51,819 bases of DNA from Syntrophobacteraceae bacterium (GTDB taxonomy: Bacteria; Desulfobacterota; Syntrophobacteria; Syntrophobacterales; Syntrophobacteraceae). Shown here piece after piece: positions 30,056-39,594 of the stretch. The stretch is from NCBI GenBank assembly GCA_025454175.1, contig JALOOX010000044.1, forward strand, positions 1 to 51,819. The letters are read 5' to 3'. Below the pieces are notes generated by a model that did no database searches, was not told where the DNA came from, and saw nothing but the letters and a program-made list of their open reading frames with translations. The translations under genes were made by a program, and so were the position numbers. Position 1 is the first letter of the stretch. Each line of letters opens with the position of its first letter.

Positions 30056-31618
30056 ATGAAAAAGCCCCTCATCATAGCCGCAACCCTCCTGATCGCGCTG
30101 GCCTCCTTCTGGGCGGGGACCTGGCACAGCCGGGGAAAGCTCGACCAGGCCGGGGCGGGGAAGAGTGAACGGCGTATACTTTACTATGTGGACCCCATGA
30201 ATCCCGCTCACACCTCCGACAGGCCTGGACTCGCTCCCTGCGGAATGCCCATGGAGCCCATCCATGCCGACGACGACGAGCCTGGAGCCGGCTCCGCGGC
30301 CCGTTTCCTCCCCCCCGGCAGTGTCAGGATCACCCCGGAACGACAGCAGATGATCGGAGTCCGGGTGGAAAGGGCGGAGAAATCCTCCCACGGGCATGCG
30401 TTGCGGACCCTGGGAAGGGTATCGCCGGACGAAAATCGCACCTACAGCCTGACGGCCGGCGATGACGGCTGGGTCTGGCGCGTCCACGAGGGGACCACGG
30501 GGAGCCTGGTGGAGAAGGACCAGCTGCTGGCCGCGGTGTACAGCTATGACTTCGTGGCCCGGCAGCAGCAGTACCTTTACGCCGTCGACGTCGACGAGCG
30601 CCGAAGACGGCAGTTCAGGTCGTCGGGCGATCCGCGGCAGAGGGAGACTCCCGCCTCGAGCCCGGAGCAGCACGGCGCGGGGCAGGCTGGCCCTCAACAG
30701 GCGGATTCGCTCCCCACCACCATCGACATGGTCCCGACGACGCCCGGGGGCATGATGAGCCCGAGCGTCGGTGCCGTCTACTCCGTTCGCAACCAGCTCG
30801 AGGTGGCTGAGCTCGAGCTCTACAAGCTGGGGGTCACGGATGTCCAGCTCCGGGAGCTCGCGCGCACCAGGCAGATGACCACGGAGCTCCAGATCAGGTC
30901 TCCCGCTTCCGGCATTGTACTGGCACGAAACATCTCGACACGACAACGCTTTGGCAGGGGCGAGGAGCTCTACCGCATCGCGGAGCTGAGCCGTGTCTGG
31001 GTTCTGGCGGACGTGTTCGAGGGCGAGGCGGCCCAGATCAGGCCCGGTGACGCCGCGCGGGTCCTCCTGCCCCAGCGGGGTAGAAGCTTCCAGGCCGTCG
31101 CGGCCGCGGTCCCGCCCGTATTCGATCCGGTGACGCGCTCGTTCAAGGTGCGCTTTGAAGTGGACAACGCCGACCTCGCCCTCAGGCCCGACATGTTCGT
31201 CGACGTTGAGATCAGCCTCCAGTTTCCCCCGGGCGTCATCCTGTCCGCCGATGCCGTCGTGGACACCGGCCGCGCCAGGATCGTCTTCGTGGACGTGGGG
31301 GATGGGTATTTCGAGCCCAGGATGGTCGAGACGGGGCGCAGGCTCGGCGGCAGGGTCGAAATCCTCCGGGGAATCATGCCCGGCGAGCAGGTCGTGGTTT
31401 CCGGGAATTTCCTCGTGGATTCCGAGAGCCGCATGAAGCTTGCCGCAGCCGGGATGCATGGTGCGCCGGTCAGGGACCCCGTCTGCGGCATGCCGGTCCA
31501 CACCGGTCAGGCCAGGTCGGCGGGGCTCATGAGCGAGCACGGGGGAGAGCCCCACTATTTCTGCGCGCCACAGTGCAAGAAAGCCTTCGATGAAGACGTG
31601 CGGGAGCAACGGCCATGA
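30056..31618 (+). CDS. cusB: CusB-like RND efflux periplasmic adaptor with N-terminal HMBD and C-terminal YHS domain
   Basis: A 520-aa membrane-fusion protein joining the inner-membrane pump to an outer-membrane channel for Cu(I)/Ag(I)-type efflux. It begins with a transmembrane/signal helix (4-22), then a heavy-metal-binding domain (43-70: YYVDPMNPAHTSD, PCGMPMEPI), then the beta-barrel and lipoyl/coiled-coil adaptor domains with ARNISTRQRFGRGEELYRIAEL-type motifs. The last 47 residues (474-520) are a YHS domain with DPVCGMPV and FCAPQCKKAFD, which commonly binds copper. Metal-binding modules at both ends are unusual. ATG 30056 follows CAGGGAG. It overlaps cusA by 4 nt (ATGA). No outer-membrane cusC is nearby. 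Confidence 0.88.
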   Translation: MKKPLIIAATLLIALASFWAGTWHSRGKLDQAGAGKSERRILYYVDPMNPAHTSDRPGLAPCGMPMEPIHADDDEPGAGSAARFLPPGSVRITPERQQMIGVRVERAEKSSHGHALRTLGRVSPDENRTYSLTAGDDGWVWRVHEGTTGSLVEKDQLLAAVYSYDFVARQQQYLYAVDVDERRRRQFRSSGDPRQRETPASSPEQHGAGQAGPQQADSLPTTIDMVPTTPGGMMSPSVGAVYSVRNQLEVAELELYKLGVTDVQLRELARTRQMTTELQIRSPASGIVLARNISTRQRFGRGEELYRIAELSRVWVLADVFEGEAAQIRPGDAARVLLPQRGRSFQAVAAAVPPVFDPVTRSFKVRFEVDNADLALRPDMFVDVEISLQFPPGVILSADAVVDTGRARIVFVDVGDGYFEPRMVETGRRLGGRVEILRGIMPGEQVVVSGNFLVDSESRMKLAAAGMHGAPVRDPVCGMPVHTGQARSAGLMSEHGGEPHYFCAPQCKKAFDEDVREQRP

Positions 31619-34600
31619 TCACCCGGATCGTTGATTTCTCCATCGAGAATCGATTCCTGGTGCTCTGTCTCGTGGCGGCCGCCTGCATCGCCGGCTGGTG
31701 GTCCATGAAGCATGTTGCCCTGGACGCCATCCCGGACCTCAGCGACACCCAGGTCATCATTTACTCGCGCTGGGACCGCAGCCCCGACATCATCGAAGAC
31801 CAGGTGACCTACCCCATCGTGACAGCCATGCTCGGGGCGCCTCGGGTCAAGGCGGTCCGGGGCCTCTCGGACTTCGGCACTTCTTTTGTGACCGTCATCT
31901 TCGACGACGGATGCGACCTTTACTGGGCCCGGTCCCGAACCCTGGAGTACCTGTCTTCGGTCCTTCCACGCCTCCCCGAGGGAGTCAAGACCGAGCTCGG
32001 TCCAGACGCCACGGGTCTCGGCTGGGTCTTCCAGTACGTCCTCGTGGATGAGTCGGGCCGGCACAGCCTCGCGGACCTCCGCTCCTACCAGGACTGGACC
32101 TTCCGCTATTACCTCCGATCGGTGCCCGGCGTGGCCGAAGTCGCCACCATGGGCGGGTTCGGGAAGCAGGTCCAGGTGAATGTCGACCCCAACCGGCTTC
32201 TGGCTTACGGGATACCCATCAGTCGGGTGGTTGAGGCCGTTCAGGGGGGCAACCAGGAAACGGGTGGCCGCCTCATCGAATTCGGCGGTGCCGAATACAT
32301 GGTGCGGGGGCGGGGCTACGCGCGGTCGACCGCCGACTTCGAAAACATCGTGGTGGGGCGGACCGAGGACGGGGTGTCGGTACGCATCAAGGACATCGGG
32401 CAGGTGGTGCTGGGGCCGGACATCAGGCGAGGCGTCGCCGACCTCGACGGCACCGGGGACGTGGTCTCGGGCATCGTGGTCATGAGACACGGCCGGAACG
32501 CCCTGGACGTCATCGAGGGGGTGAAGGCCAAAATCAAGGAGATCGAGCCCGGGCTTCCACCCGGCGTGAAGGTGATCCCGGTGTACGACCGCTCGGACCT
32601 CATCCTGAGAGCCATCGATACCCTCAAGACCACGCTGGTCGAAGTGATCGTCACCGTCTCGGTGGTGATCCTCATCTTCCTGCGCCACTTCCCCAGTGCC
32701 CTGATCCCCATGATCACCATCCCCATCGCCGTGCTCCTCTCCTTCATCCCCTTCAGAATGATGGGAATCACGGCCAACATCATGTCACTCGGGGGCATCG
32801 TCATCGCCATCGGCGCCATGGTGGACGCCGCCATCGTGGTGGTGGAGCAGTCCCACAAGAAACTGGAGCGGTGGCAACGGGACGGACGCGAGGGGGATGC
32901 GCGACGGGCCGTTGTGGAAGCGGTCCGGGAAGTGGCGGGGCCGAGCTTTTTCGCCTTGTTGGTCATCGCGGTCTCCTTCCTTCCCGTGCTCGCCCTGGAA
33001 TCCCAGGAAGGGCGGCTCTTCAAGCCGCTGGCCTACACCAAGAACTTCTCCATGATCATCGCCGCCGTCCTGGCCATCACCCTCGATCCGGCGCTCCGGC
33101 TGACCTTCATGCAGTTCAGGTCCTTCGCTTTCCGGCCCCGATGGCTCAGCCGGGCCGCCAACACCCTGCTGGTGGGCACCATCCACCCGGAGGAAAGACA
33201 CTTCATCAGCAGAGGGCTCATGGCCGTCTACGGCCCCGTGGCTGGTTGGGCCCTGCGATGGAAATGGACCGTCATCGCGGGCTCCCTGGTCCTGATGCTC
33301 CTCACGGCGCCGGTCGCTCTGAAACTCGGGTGGGAGTTCATGCCCCCGCTGGATGAAGGCTCCATCCTTTACATGCCCTCCACCATGCCGGGCATATCCA
33401 TCAACGAGGCTCAGAAGCTGCTCCAGGTTACGGATCGCATCATCCGGCGGTTCCCGGAGGTCGAACGGGTCCTCGGCAAGGCGGGGCGGGCCGAGACGTC
33501 CACCGACCCGGCGCCCCTTTCCATGATCGAGACGGTCATCATCCTCAAGCCCAAATCGGAATGGCGGACCCGGGACACCTGGTATTCCGCCTGGGCTCCC
33601 CAATGGCTCAAGAGCGTTTTGAGGCACGTCACACCGGATCACATCTCGCGGCAGGATCTCATCGACGAGATGAACCGTGCCCTGAAGCTGCCCGGGCTGG
33701 CCCCGAGCTGGACCATGCCCATCCGGGGCCGGATCGACATGATCTCAACGGGGATCCGGTCGGAGATCGGTCTGAAGATTTCGGGGGCCGACCTGCAGAC
33801 CATCGAGGAGATCGGGACCCGGATCGAATCGCTGCTCCCCGCCGTCAGGGGAACGCGCGGCGTTTATGCCGAAAGAACCGGCAGCGGCTTCTTTCTCGAC
33901 ATCGAGTGGGACCGGGAAGCCCTGGCGTTCCACGGCCTGGGCCTTGAACAAGCTCAGGCCGTGGTCCAGAGCGCCATCGGCGGGGAGAACGTGACCACGA
34001 CCGTCGAGGGACGCGAGCGCTATCCCGTGAACGTTCGGTACTTCCGCGATCACCGCGAGGACCTGGACGCCCTGGGCCGTATCCTCGTTCCCGTGGGCGA
34101 CGGCCGGAGACAGATTCCCATCGCGCAGCTGGCCACCATCAGGCCCACCTCGGGGCCCGCCATGATCCGCAATGACGACGGCCTCCTCAGGGGCTACGTG
34201 TACGTGGACATCACCGGGCGGGATCCGGGCAGCTACGTGGCGGAAGCCGACCGCATGCTGAGGGAGAAGGTCAAGCTGCCCCCCGGCTACGCCTTCTCCT
34301 GGAGCGGCCAGTACGAAGCCATGGAGCGGGTGGCGGAGCGGCTCAAGGTGGTCGTTCCCCTCACCCTGTTCATCATCATCCTGCTCCTGTACCTCAACAC
34401 CCGATCGGCCGTGAAGACGATGATCGTGCTCCTGGCGGTTCCCTTTTCCGCTATCGGGGCCGTCTGGCTCCTCTATCTGCTGGACTACAACCTGAGCGTG
34501 GGGGTCCTGGTGGGCCTCATCGCCCTTCTCGGCGTCGATGCCGAAACGGGGGTGTTCATGCTCCTCTATCTCGACCTGGCCTACCAGCAGGCCCGAAAGG

Positions 34601-34905
34601 AAGGGCGCCTGAGGAGCATGGAGGAGCTGCGGGCGGCCGTCCTCGAAGGGGCCGTCAAACGCATCCGCCCCAAGTTCATGACCGTAGCCACCACCTTCTT
34701 CGGCCTCATCCCCGTCATGTGGTCCATCGGCGTCGGCGCCGACGTCATGAAGCGCATCGCGGCCCCCATGATCGGGGGCATCTTCACTTCTTTCCTTCTG
34801 GAGCTCCTGGTCTATCCGGTGGTTTTCGAGATGTGGAAATGGCATTCCGAAGTGAAGCGGGAAGTGGCGAAAAGCGGGTCCCACCATGGCGGCGGTGACG
34901 TTTGA
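31615..34905 (+). CDS. cusA: CusA/CzcA-type heavy-metal RND efflux pump
   Basis: A 1096-aa proton-driven inner-membrane transporter with the resistance-nodulation-division layout: transmembrane helix 1 at about 14-32, a large periplasmic domain, helices 2-6 at about 340-530, a second periplasmic domain, and helices 8-12 near the C-terminus. The proton-relay aspartate is Asp404 in GAMVDAAIVVVEQSH, equal to Asp405 of E. coli CusA. The N-terminal block IPDLSDTQVIIYSRWDRSPDIIEDQ, in its family pieces, places it among monovalent-metal (HME) pumps. The coupling with a methionine- and cysteine-rich CusB and with multicopper oxidases upstream favours copper or silver as substrate. Confidence 0.95.
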   Translation: MITRIVDFSIENRFLVLCLVAAACIAGWWSMKHVALDAIPDLSDTQVIIYSRWDRSPDIIEDQVTYPIVTAMLGAPRVKAVRGLSDFGTSFVTVIFDDGCDLYWARSRTLEYLSSVLPRLPEGVKTELGPDATGLGWVFQYVLVDESGRHSLADLRSYQDWTFRYYLRSVPGVAEVATMGGFGKQVQVNVDPNRLLAYGIPISRVVEAVQGGNQETGGRLIEFGGAEYMVRGRGYARSTADFENIVVGRTEDGVSVRIKDIGQVVLGPDIRRGVADLDGTGDVVSGIVVMRHGRNALDVIEGVKAKIKEIEPGLPPGVKVIPVYDRSDLILRAIDTLKTTLVEVIVTVSVVILIFLRHFPSALIPMITIPIAVLLSFIPFRMMGITANIMSLGGIVIAIGAMVDAAIVVVEQSHKKLERWQRDGREGDARRAVVEAVREVAGPSFFALLVIAVSFLPVLALESQEGRLFKPLAYTKNFSMIIAAVLAITLDPALRLTFMQFRSFAFRPRWLSRAANTLLVGTIHPEERHFISRGLMAVYGPVAGWALRWKWTVIAGSLVLMLLTAPVALKLGWEFMPPLDEGSILYMPSTMPGISINEAQKLLQVTDRIIRRFPEVERVLGKAGRAETSTDPAPLSMIETVIILKPKSEWRTRDTWYSAWAPQWLKSVLRHVTPDHISRQDLIDEMNRALKLPGLAPSWTMPIRGRIDMISTGIRSEIGLKISGADLQTIEEIGTRIESLLPAVRGTRGVYAERTGSGFFLDIEWDREALAFHGLGLEQAQAVVQSAIGGENVTTTVEGRERYPVNVRYFRDHREDLDALGRILVPVGDGRRQIPIAQLATIRPTSGPAMIRNDDGLLRGYVYVDITGRDPGSYVAEADRMLREKVKLPPGYAFSWSGQYEAMERVAERLKVVVPLTLFIIILLLYLNTRSAVKTMIVLLAVPFSAIGAVWLLYLLDYNLSVGVLVGLIALLGVDAETGVFMLLYLDLAYQQARKEGRLRSMEELRAAVLEGAVKRIRPKFMTVATTFFGLIPVMWSIGVGADVMKRIAAPMIGGIFTSFLLELLVYPVVFEMWKWHSEVKREVAKSGSHHGGGDV

Positions 34906-35091
34906 CCGGTGATCTCCCAGGGGGATTGTGATGTGTACTGGTACAGAATCACCTGGGAAGCTTGCGGGACCCTGCCCTTGTGAGGAGAGACGGGAGCAAA
35001 TCCGATGGCTTCGCTCCCGGTCAGCACAAAGCAATTCCTCAAGCCCATTCGGACCACCCGAAACGATGAAAGAGCTCACTGGGGTTGGTTA

Positions 35092-35126
35092 TCAACTTGA
35101 GACTTGAAACCTTGACCTTGAGATTT
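35092..35126. repeat. Heptanucleotide repeat tract 3
   Basis: Five 7-mers on the plus strand: TCAACTT, GAGACTT, GAAACCT, TGACCTT, GAGATTT. This copy is more degenerate and lies between convergent cusA and glyS, 12 nt beyond the glyS stop, rather than in a gene leader. Confidence 0.6.
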
Positions 35127-35138
35127 TTCGCATAGCAT

Positions 35139-37211
35139 TCAGCCCGTCTGGATCTTCCTGAAATCGGCGACCTTCGTGAAGAGGTCGTGGATGCGGGTGA
35201 GCAGGGCCAGCCGGTTGCGGCGCACCGCGTCGTCCTTGTCCATGACCAGGACCGAATCGAAGAACGCGTCGATGAATCCCTTGAGCCTCGCCATGGCTTC
35301 GAGGGCCCCGTCGGTGTCGCCCCTGGCCAGGCATTGCCCAACCAGGCCCTCGGTGTCGCTCAGGCTCATGAAGAGGGCCTGCTCGGCCGCGCCGGCAAAG
35401 AGCTCCGGCCGCACTGCGGCGGTTTCGGGCTCCTTGATGATGTTGACCACGCGCTTGAAGGCCACGGCAAGGGTCTCGAAGTCGGGCCGAGTCTTGAAGG
35501 CCGCCACGGCTTTCGTCCGCGCAACGGCTCCCACCAGGTCCTCGATGCCGACGGCCAGCGAGGCGTCCACCACGTCGGCGCTGTAACCGTACTGGCTCAC
35601 CAGGTAATGGTGCAGACGGCCATGGAAGAACTCCAGGACCCCGCGCTTGACCGCATCCGCGGACTCCGTCATCCTGGAGGCCAGAAGCGGCAGCGCCTGG
35701 TCGATGAAGTCCGTGAGGGAGACCTGGAATGGCTTCTCGAGGATGATGCGGATGATGCCCAGGGTCTGACGCCGCAGCGCGAAAGGATCGGCGGCCCCCG
35801 TCGGGATCAGCCCCACCCCGAAGCAGCCGACGATGGTGTCCATCTTGTCGGCCATGCTGAGGAGCGCCCCTTCCACTTTCCCGGGAATGGGTCCTCCCGC
35901 CCGGTTCGGCAGATAATGTTCGTAGATGGCCTCGCAGACCGCCCCGGGCTCCCCCTGAAGCCGGGCATAGGCGCGCCCCATGGCCCCCTGGAGGTCCGGG
36001 AACTCACCCACCATGCCCGTGACGAGATCCGCCTTGCACAGATAGGCCGCCCTCAGGAGCGCATCCAGGGATGCCGGAGCCAGCCGCTCCCCCAGCCACC
36101 TTGCCAGGGCCGTGAACCGCTCGACCTTTTCCCAGCTGGTCCCGAGCTTCGAGTGAAAGACCACGCCCTTGAGCTGTTCCGCCCGATCGTCGAGCTTCAC
36201 CTTCTGGTCTTCCTCGAAGTAGAAGCGGGCGTCCTCCAGGCGGGCCCGAACCACCCTCGCGTTGCCCGCGGCCACCAGGTCGAAGTCCCTCGGGGTCGTG
36301 TTGGCCACCGTCACGAAATAGCGCATCAACGCCCCCCCGCCATCGGTGATGGCGAAATAGCGCTGGTGCTTCTTGATGACCGTGATGAGCAGCTCCGGCG
36401 GGAGCTTCAGGAATTTCTCCTCGAATTCCCCGACCAAAGGCTGGGGGTACTCGACGAGATGCGTGACCTCGTCCAGGAGGTCCTCATCCTCCAGGATGTG
36501 CCCCCCCACTCCGGCGGCGGCTTTCTGAATTCCCTCCCGGATGAGGGCCTTGCGCTCCGAAATGTCGGCAATGACAAAATGCTTCCTGAGGTTTTCCAGG
36601 TGGCTCGAGTAATCCTCGACGGCGACCCACTGGGCGCTCATGAAACGGTGGCCGAAAGCGCGGTTTCCGCTTTGGACGTCCCCGTACTCGAAATCCACGG
36701 TCCGGCCCTCCAGGAGCGCCACCACGTAATTGACGGGGCGGGTGAAGGTCACCGGGAGGCTCCCCCAGCGCATGGATTTGGGAAAGGGGATGTGGGCGAT
36801 GAAGTCGGGGAGCATCTTCTGGAGCAGCTCCCGGGTGGGGATTCCGGCCTCCTCCCGCACGATGCAGAGGTACTCGCCCTTGGGGGTCTCCTTGATCCGG
36901 ATATCCTCGACCTGCATGCCCTGCCCCCGGGCAAAGCCCTCGGCGGCTTTTGTGGGCTTTCCTTCGGCGTCGTAGGCCACCTGCTTCGGGGGGCCGATGA
37001 TCTCGGTGGTGCAGGCTTCCTGCTGCAGCGCCACATCCGGCACATGGAGAATCAAGCGCCGGGGCGTGCCCGTCGTCACCGGCTCGCCATGCTGAATGCG
37101 GTTCTCATCGAGAAACCGCACCATCTGCGCCGACATGGCCTCCAGTGCCGGGAGGATATAACCGGCGGGGATTTCTTCGCTTCCGATCTCCAGACAAAAC
37201 GCTGCTCCCAC
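35139..37211 (-). CDS. glyS: Glycyl-tRNA synthetase beta subunit
   Basis: The tRNA-recognition subunit of the bacterial alpha2beta2 glycyl-tRNA synthetase. The 690-aa protein begins with the family N-terminus LEIGSEEIPAGYI and continues with a TPRRLIL segment, a GPP..A..G.PT.AA.GFA block, and a C-terminal anticodon-binding region. The best start is GTG 37211, which has TGGAGG 5 nt upstream and gives the usual short lead before LEIG; ATG 37223 and 37250 are in frame but overlap that site. It is the second gene of glyQS; the 241-nt gap to glyQ holds an octanucleotide repeat tract. Confidence 0.95.
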   Translation of the reverse strand: MGAAFCLEIGSEEIPAGYILPALEAMSAQMVRFLDENRIQHGEPVTTGTPRRLILHVPDVALQQEACTTEIIGPPKQVAYDAEGKPTKAAEGFARGQGMQVEDIRIKETPKGEYLCIVREEAGIPTRELLQKMLPDFIAHIPFPKSMRWGSLPVTFTRPVNYVVALLEGRTVDFEYGDVQSGNRAFGHRFMSAQWVAVEDYSSHLENLRKHFVIADISERKALIREGIQKAAAGVGGHILEDEDLLDEVTHLVEYPQPLVGEFEEKFLKLPPELLITVIKKHQRYFAITDGGGALMRYFVTVANTTPRDFDLVAAGNARVVRARLEDARFYFEEDQKVKLDDRAEQLKGVVFHSKLGTSWEKVERFTALARWLGERLAPASLDALLRAAYLCKADLVTGMVGEFPDLQGAMGRAYARLQGEPGAVCEAIYEHYLPNRAGGPIPGKVEGALLSMADKMDTIVGCFGVGLIPTGAADPFALRRQTLGIIRIILEKPFQVSLTDFIDQALPLLASRMTESADAVKRGVLEFFHGRLHHYLVSQYGYSADVVDASLAVGIEDLVGAVARTKAVAAFKTRPDFETLAVAFKRVVNIIKEPETAAVRPELFAGAAEQALFMSLSDTEGLVGQCLARGDTDGALEAMARLKGFIDAFFDSVLVMDKDDAVRRNRLALLTRIHDLFTKVADFRKIQTG

Positions 37212-37382
37212 GTTAACCTCCATATTCGATCCGTATTCGATACCCATCACAGGGCTGTTGCCCCTGGAAGACCACCACCCTGAATCGAGGTCCCCCGGCT
37301 CGCCCAGCCCACAACTTCATCGTATGAATCTGGACAGGGGGCGTAGCCCCGGACACCGGGCCCTCGTTGCCGTGCTTCCCGG

Positions 37383-37422
37383 TCTCCGTGTCTCCCGATC
37401 TCTGTCTCTCCGTGTCTCCCCC
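37383..37422. repeat. Octanucleotide repeat tract between glyQ and glyS
   Basis: Five consecutive 8-mers close to TCTCCGTG on the plus strand (TCTCCGTG, TCTCCCGA, TCTCTGTC, TCTCCGTG, TCTCCCCC). On the transcribed strand the unit is CACGGAGA. It is 171 nt upstream of the glyS start and 30 nt after glyQ. A strand-slippage origin is likely. Confidence 0.6.
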
Positions 37423-37452
37423 GGTCCCCCCTCCTCACGGTGCCCGGAGAGG

Positions 37453-38328
37453 TCAAGACCTCTTCTTCATGAGCGGATATTCCATGGCCTCGCGCTGGGC
37501 CACGTACGCATGGGCCACCAACCGGGCCAGGTTGCGCACCCGGGCGATGTAGTTGGTCCGTTCGGTGACGCTGATGGCGCCGCGCGCATCCAGCAGGTTG
37601 AAGGTGTGGGAGCATTTGAGGCAATAGTCGTAGGTCGGGAGCACGAGACCGCGCTCGTTCATGCGCAGGGATTCGGCCTCGTACATGTTGAACAGCTGGA
37701 GCAGCATCTCGACGTCGGCTTCCTGGAAGTTGTAATGGGACCACTCCACCTCGCCCTGGTGATGCACGTCGCCATAGGTGACATCGCCGCTCCACGTCAG
37801 GTCGTAGACGTTGTTGACGCCCTGGAGGTACATGGCGATGCGCTCGAGCCCGTAGGTCAGCTCGACGCTCACCGGGCTCAGGGCGATGCCGCCCACCTGC
37901 TGAAAATAGGTGAACTGAGTGATCTCCATGCCGTCGAGCCAAACCTCCCAGCCCAGGCCCGAAGCTCCGAGGGTCGGCGATTCCCAGTCGTCCTCGACGA
38001 ACCGGATGTCGTGGTCCAGCGGGTCGATGCCGAAGCTCTTGAGACTTTCAAGGTACAGACCCTGGGAATCAGGCGGCGAAGGCTTGATGATGACCTGGTA
38101 CTGGTAATAATGCTGCAGTCTATTGGGGTTTTCCCCGTAGCGACCGTCCGTCGGACGGCGCGACGGCTCAACGTAGGCCACGCTGTAGGGCTCGGGCCCA
38201 AGGACCCGAAGGAAGGTGGCGGGATTGAAGGTGCCGGCCCCGACTTCCAGGTCGTAGGGCTGCTGAATGACACAGCCCCGGTCGGACCAAAACTTGTCCA
38301 GTGCAAGGATCAATTCCTGAAACGTCAT
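37453..38328 (-). CDS. glyQ: Glycyl-tRNA synthetase alpha subunit
   Basis: The catalytic class II subunit activating glycine and charging tRNA-Gly. The 291-aa protein has the canonical start [14 protein letters not shown], motif-like [15 protein letters not shown] with the catalytic arginine, the [13 protein letters not shown] block and the [19 protein letters not shown] block, all diagnostic in short form. ATG 38328 has AAGGAG 6 nt upstream. Its partner glyS follows on the same strand. The split alpha/beta enzyme is characteristic of most proteobacteria. Confidence 0.97.
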   Translation of the reverse strand: MTFQELILALDKFWSDRGCVIQQPYDLEVGAGTFNPATFLRVLGPEPYSVAYVEPSRRPTDGRYGENPNRLQHYYQYQVIIKPSPPDSQGLYLESLKSFGIDPLDHDIRFVEDDWESPTLGASGLGWEVWLDGMEITQFTYFQQVGGIALSPVSVELTYGLERIAMYLQGVNNVYDLTWSGDVTYGDVHHQGEVEWSHYNFQEADVEMLLQLFNMYEAESLRMNERGLVLPTYDYCLKCSHTFNLLDARGAISVTERTNYIARVRNLARLVAHAYVAQREAMEYPLMKKRS

Positions 38329-38535
38329 TCTGGGCTCCTTCAAAACGTTTCGTCGTCTCATGGCGGGCTGAGCCCGCCAAATCGAGCCAAAGAGTCGCGT
38401 GGGAACGGAAAGAACAAGGAAGCGAGCGCTTTTCCTCTGGATTGGCTGGTGAATCCGGTCTATAGACGTGGATTCTCGGCGTTGTCAAGGGCAAAACGCG
38501 GCGGTGCCGCAATCCGTCAAGAGAGGAATCAGCTC

Positions 38536-39348
38536 ATGATCGAAGAAATGCAGCAGGTCGCCCATTCCGCCATTCTCCGGGCGGGGGAGCTCATCCGGGA
38601 GCACCTGGGCCGGGTTACGAGCGCGGCCATCTTTTCCAAGGGACCGTCGGATTTCGTCACGGAAGTGGATCGCGCCAGCGAGGCCCTGATCATCGAGGCC
38701 ATCCTCGGTCGATTCCCCGACCACCACATCATGGCCGAGGAGTCCGCCCACGGCGCGCTGGGAGACGGCATCACCTGGGTCATCGACCCGCTGGACGGGA
38801 CGACGAACTTCATCCACGGGTTCCCTTTCGTGGCCGTCTCCATCGGAGCGTGCGAGGATGGAATACCCGTGCTGGGACTGGTGCTGGACCCCGTCCGGGG
38901 TGAGCTCTTCACGGCCCGCCGCGGCAACGGGGCCTACCTGAACGGCAGACCCATCCGGGCGCGGGACGGCATTCCGCTCCGGGAAGCCCTGGTGGCGACG
39001 GGATTCCCCTTTCGGGCCAAATGGCTGATCGATCCCTATCTTGCGAGCTTCAAGGGGATCTTCGAAAAGGTGAGCGGCCTGAGGCGAGCCGGCGCGGCGG
39101 CCCTCGACCTGGCCTACGCTGCGGCGGGGCGGGTGGATGGGTTCTGGGAGCCCGGCCTGGCTCCCTGGGACATCGCGGCGGGAAGCGTGCTGGTCACGGA
39201 GGCCGGCGGCCAGGTCTGCGACTTCTGGGGGGGCCAGGATCACCTGACGACGGGCCATGTCATTGCGGGGAGCCCATCGGTGGTGCCGTTCCTCCTGGAA
39301 CAGGTGCAGACTCACCTGGCCCCGGCCATCGAGACAAAACATAAATGA
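38536..39348 (+). CDS. suhB: Inositol-1-monophosphatase family protein
   Basis: A Mg-dependent, lithium-sensitive phosphatase releasing inositol from inositol phosphates. The 270-aa protein has the three metal-site motifs: Glu in MAEES (67-70), DPLDGTT at 84-90, and WD in APWDIAAG near residue 212. Bacterial members also include CysQ and fructose-bisphosphatase-like enzymes, and SuhB acts in rRNA antitermination. The AGAGGA site precedes ATG 38536. With the ino1 gene at 3445 it could complete inositol formation, though suhB is near-universal. Confidence 0.92.
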   Translation: MIEEMQQVAHSAILRAGELIREHLGRVTSAAIFSKGPSDFVTEVDRASEALIIEAILGRFPDHHIMAEESAHGALGDGITWVIDPLDGTTNFIHGFPFVAVSIGACEDGIPVLGLVLDPVRGELFTARRGNGAYLNGRPIRARDGIPLREALVATGFPFRAKWLIDPYLASFKGIFEKVSGLRRAGAAALDLAYAAAGRVDGFWEPGLAPWDIAAGSVLVTEAGGQVCDFWGGQDHLTTGHVIAGSPSVVPFLLEQVQTHLAPAIETKHK

Positions 39349-39396
39349 GCTTCGGGGTCTCTGCCTTTCCCGGTGCTCCAGGGTGCTGGAGGCCCC

Positions 39397-39594
39397 TCAC
39401 GACTGGAGAATCATCGTCTGGATCTGCTCAACAGCCTCGAAATGGCGGTCCCGCGTGAGCAGCGCTCCCCCCACTTCCATGCAGCAGGCGGCAATCCAGA
39501 CGTCGTTTATTGGGAGCCCGCCGCCTTTCCCGACCAGCGATGTGTAGATGACACCGTACTTCCGGGCAACGTTCGCGTCCGGTACAAGATTCAA
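39397..39594 (-). pseudogene. Truncated PIN-domain toxin (VapC-like), C-terminal half only
   Basis: The frame begins at TTG 39594, overlapping the antitoxin stop by 4 nt. It encodes only the second half of a PIN ribonuclease: ARKYGVIYTSLVGKGGGLPINDVWIAA, then ALLTRDRHFEAV, in two blocks. The conserved aspartates in IND and TRD remain, but the N-terminal strand with the first aspartate (LLDTN) and about 60 residues after it are gone. An internal deletion just after the start codon is the simplest explanation. Toxic activity is not expected. Confidence 0.65.

Noticed and set aside
34908..34958. Terminator after cusA
   Set aside because: Several short complementary blocks (TCCCAGG/CCTGGGA, GGTGAT/ATCACC) compete with each other and no single stable stem with a T tract forms.
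35187..37283. Plus-strand 698-codon frame opposite glyS, and similar long frames opposite ino1, cobQ and cusA
   Set aside because: All are antisense shadows of clearly recognised genes.
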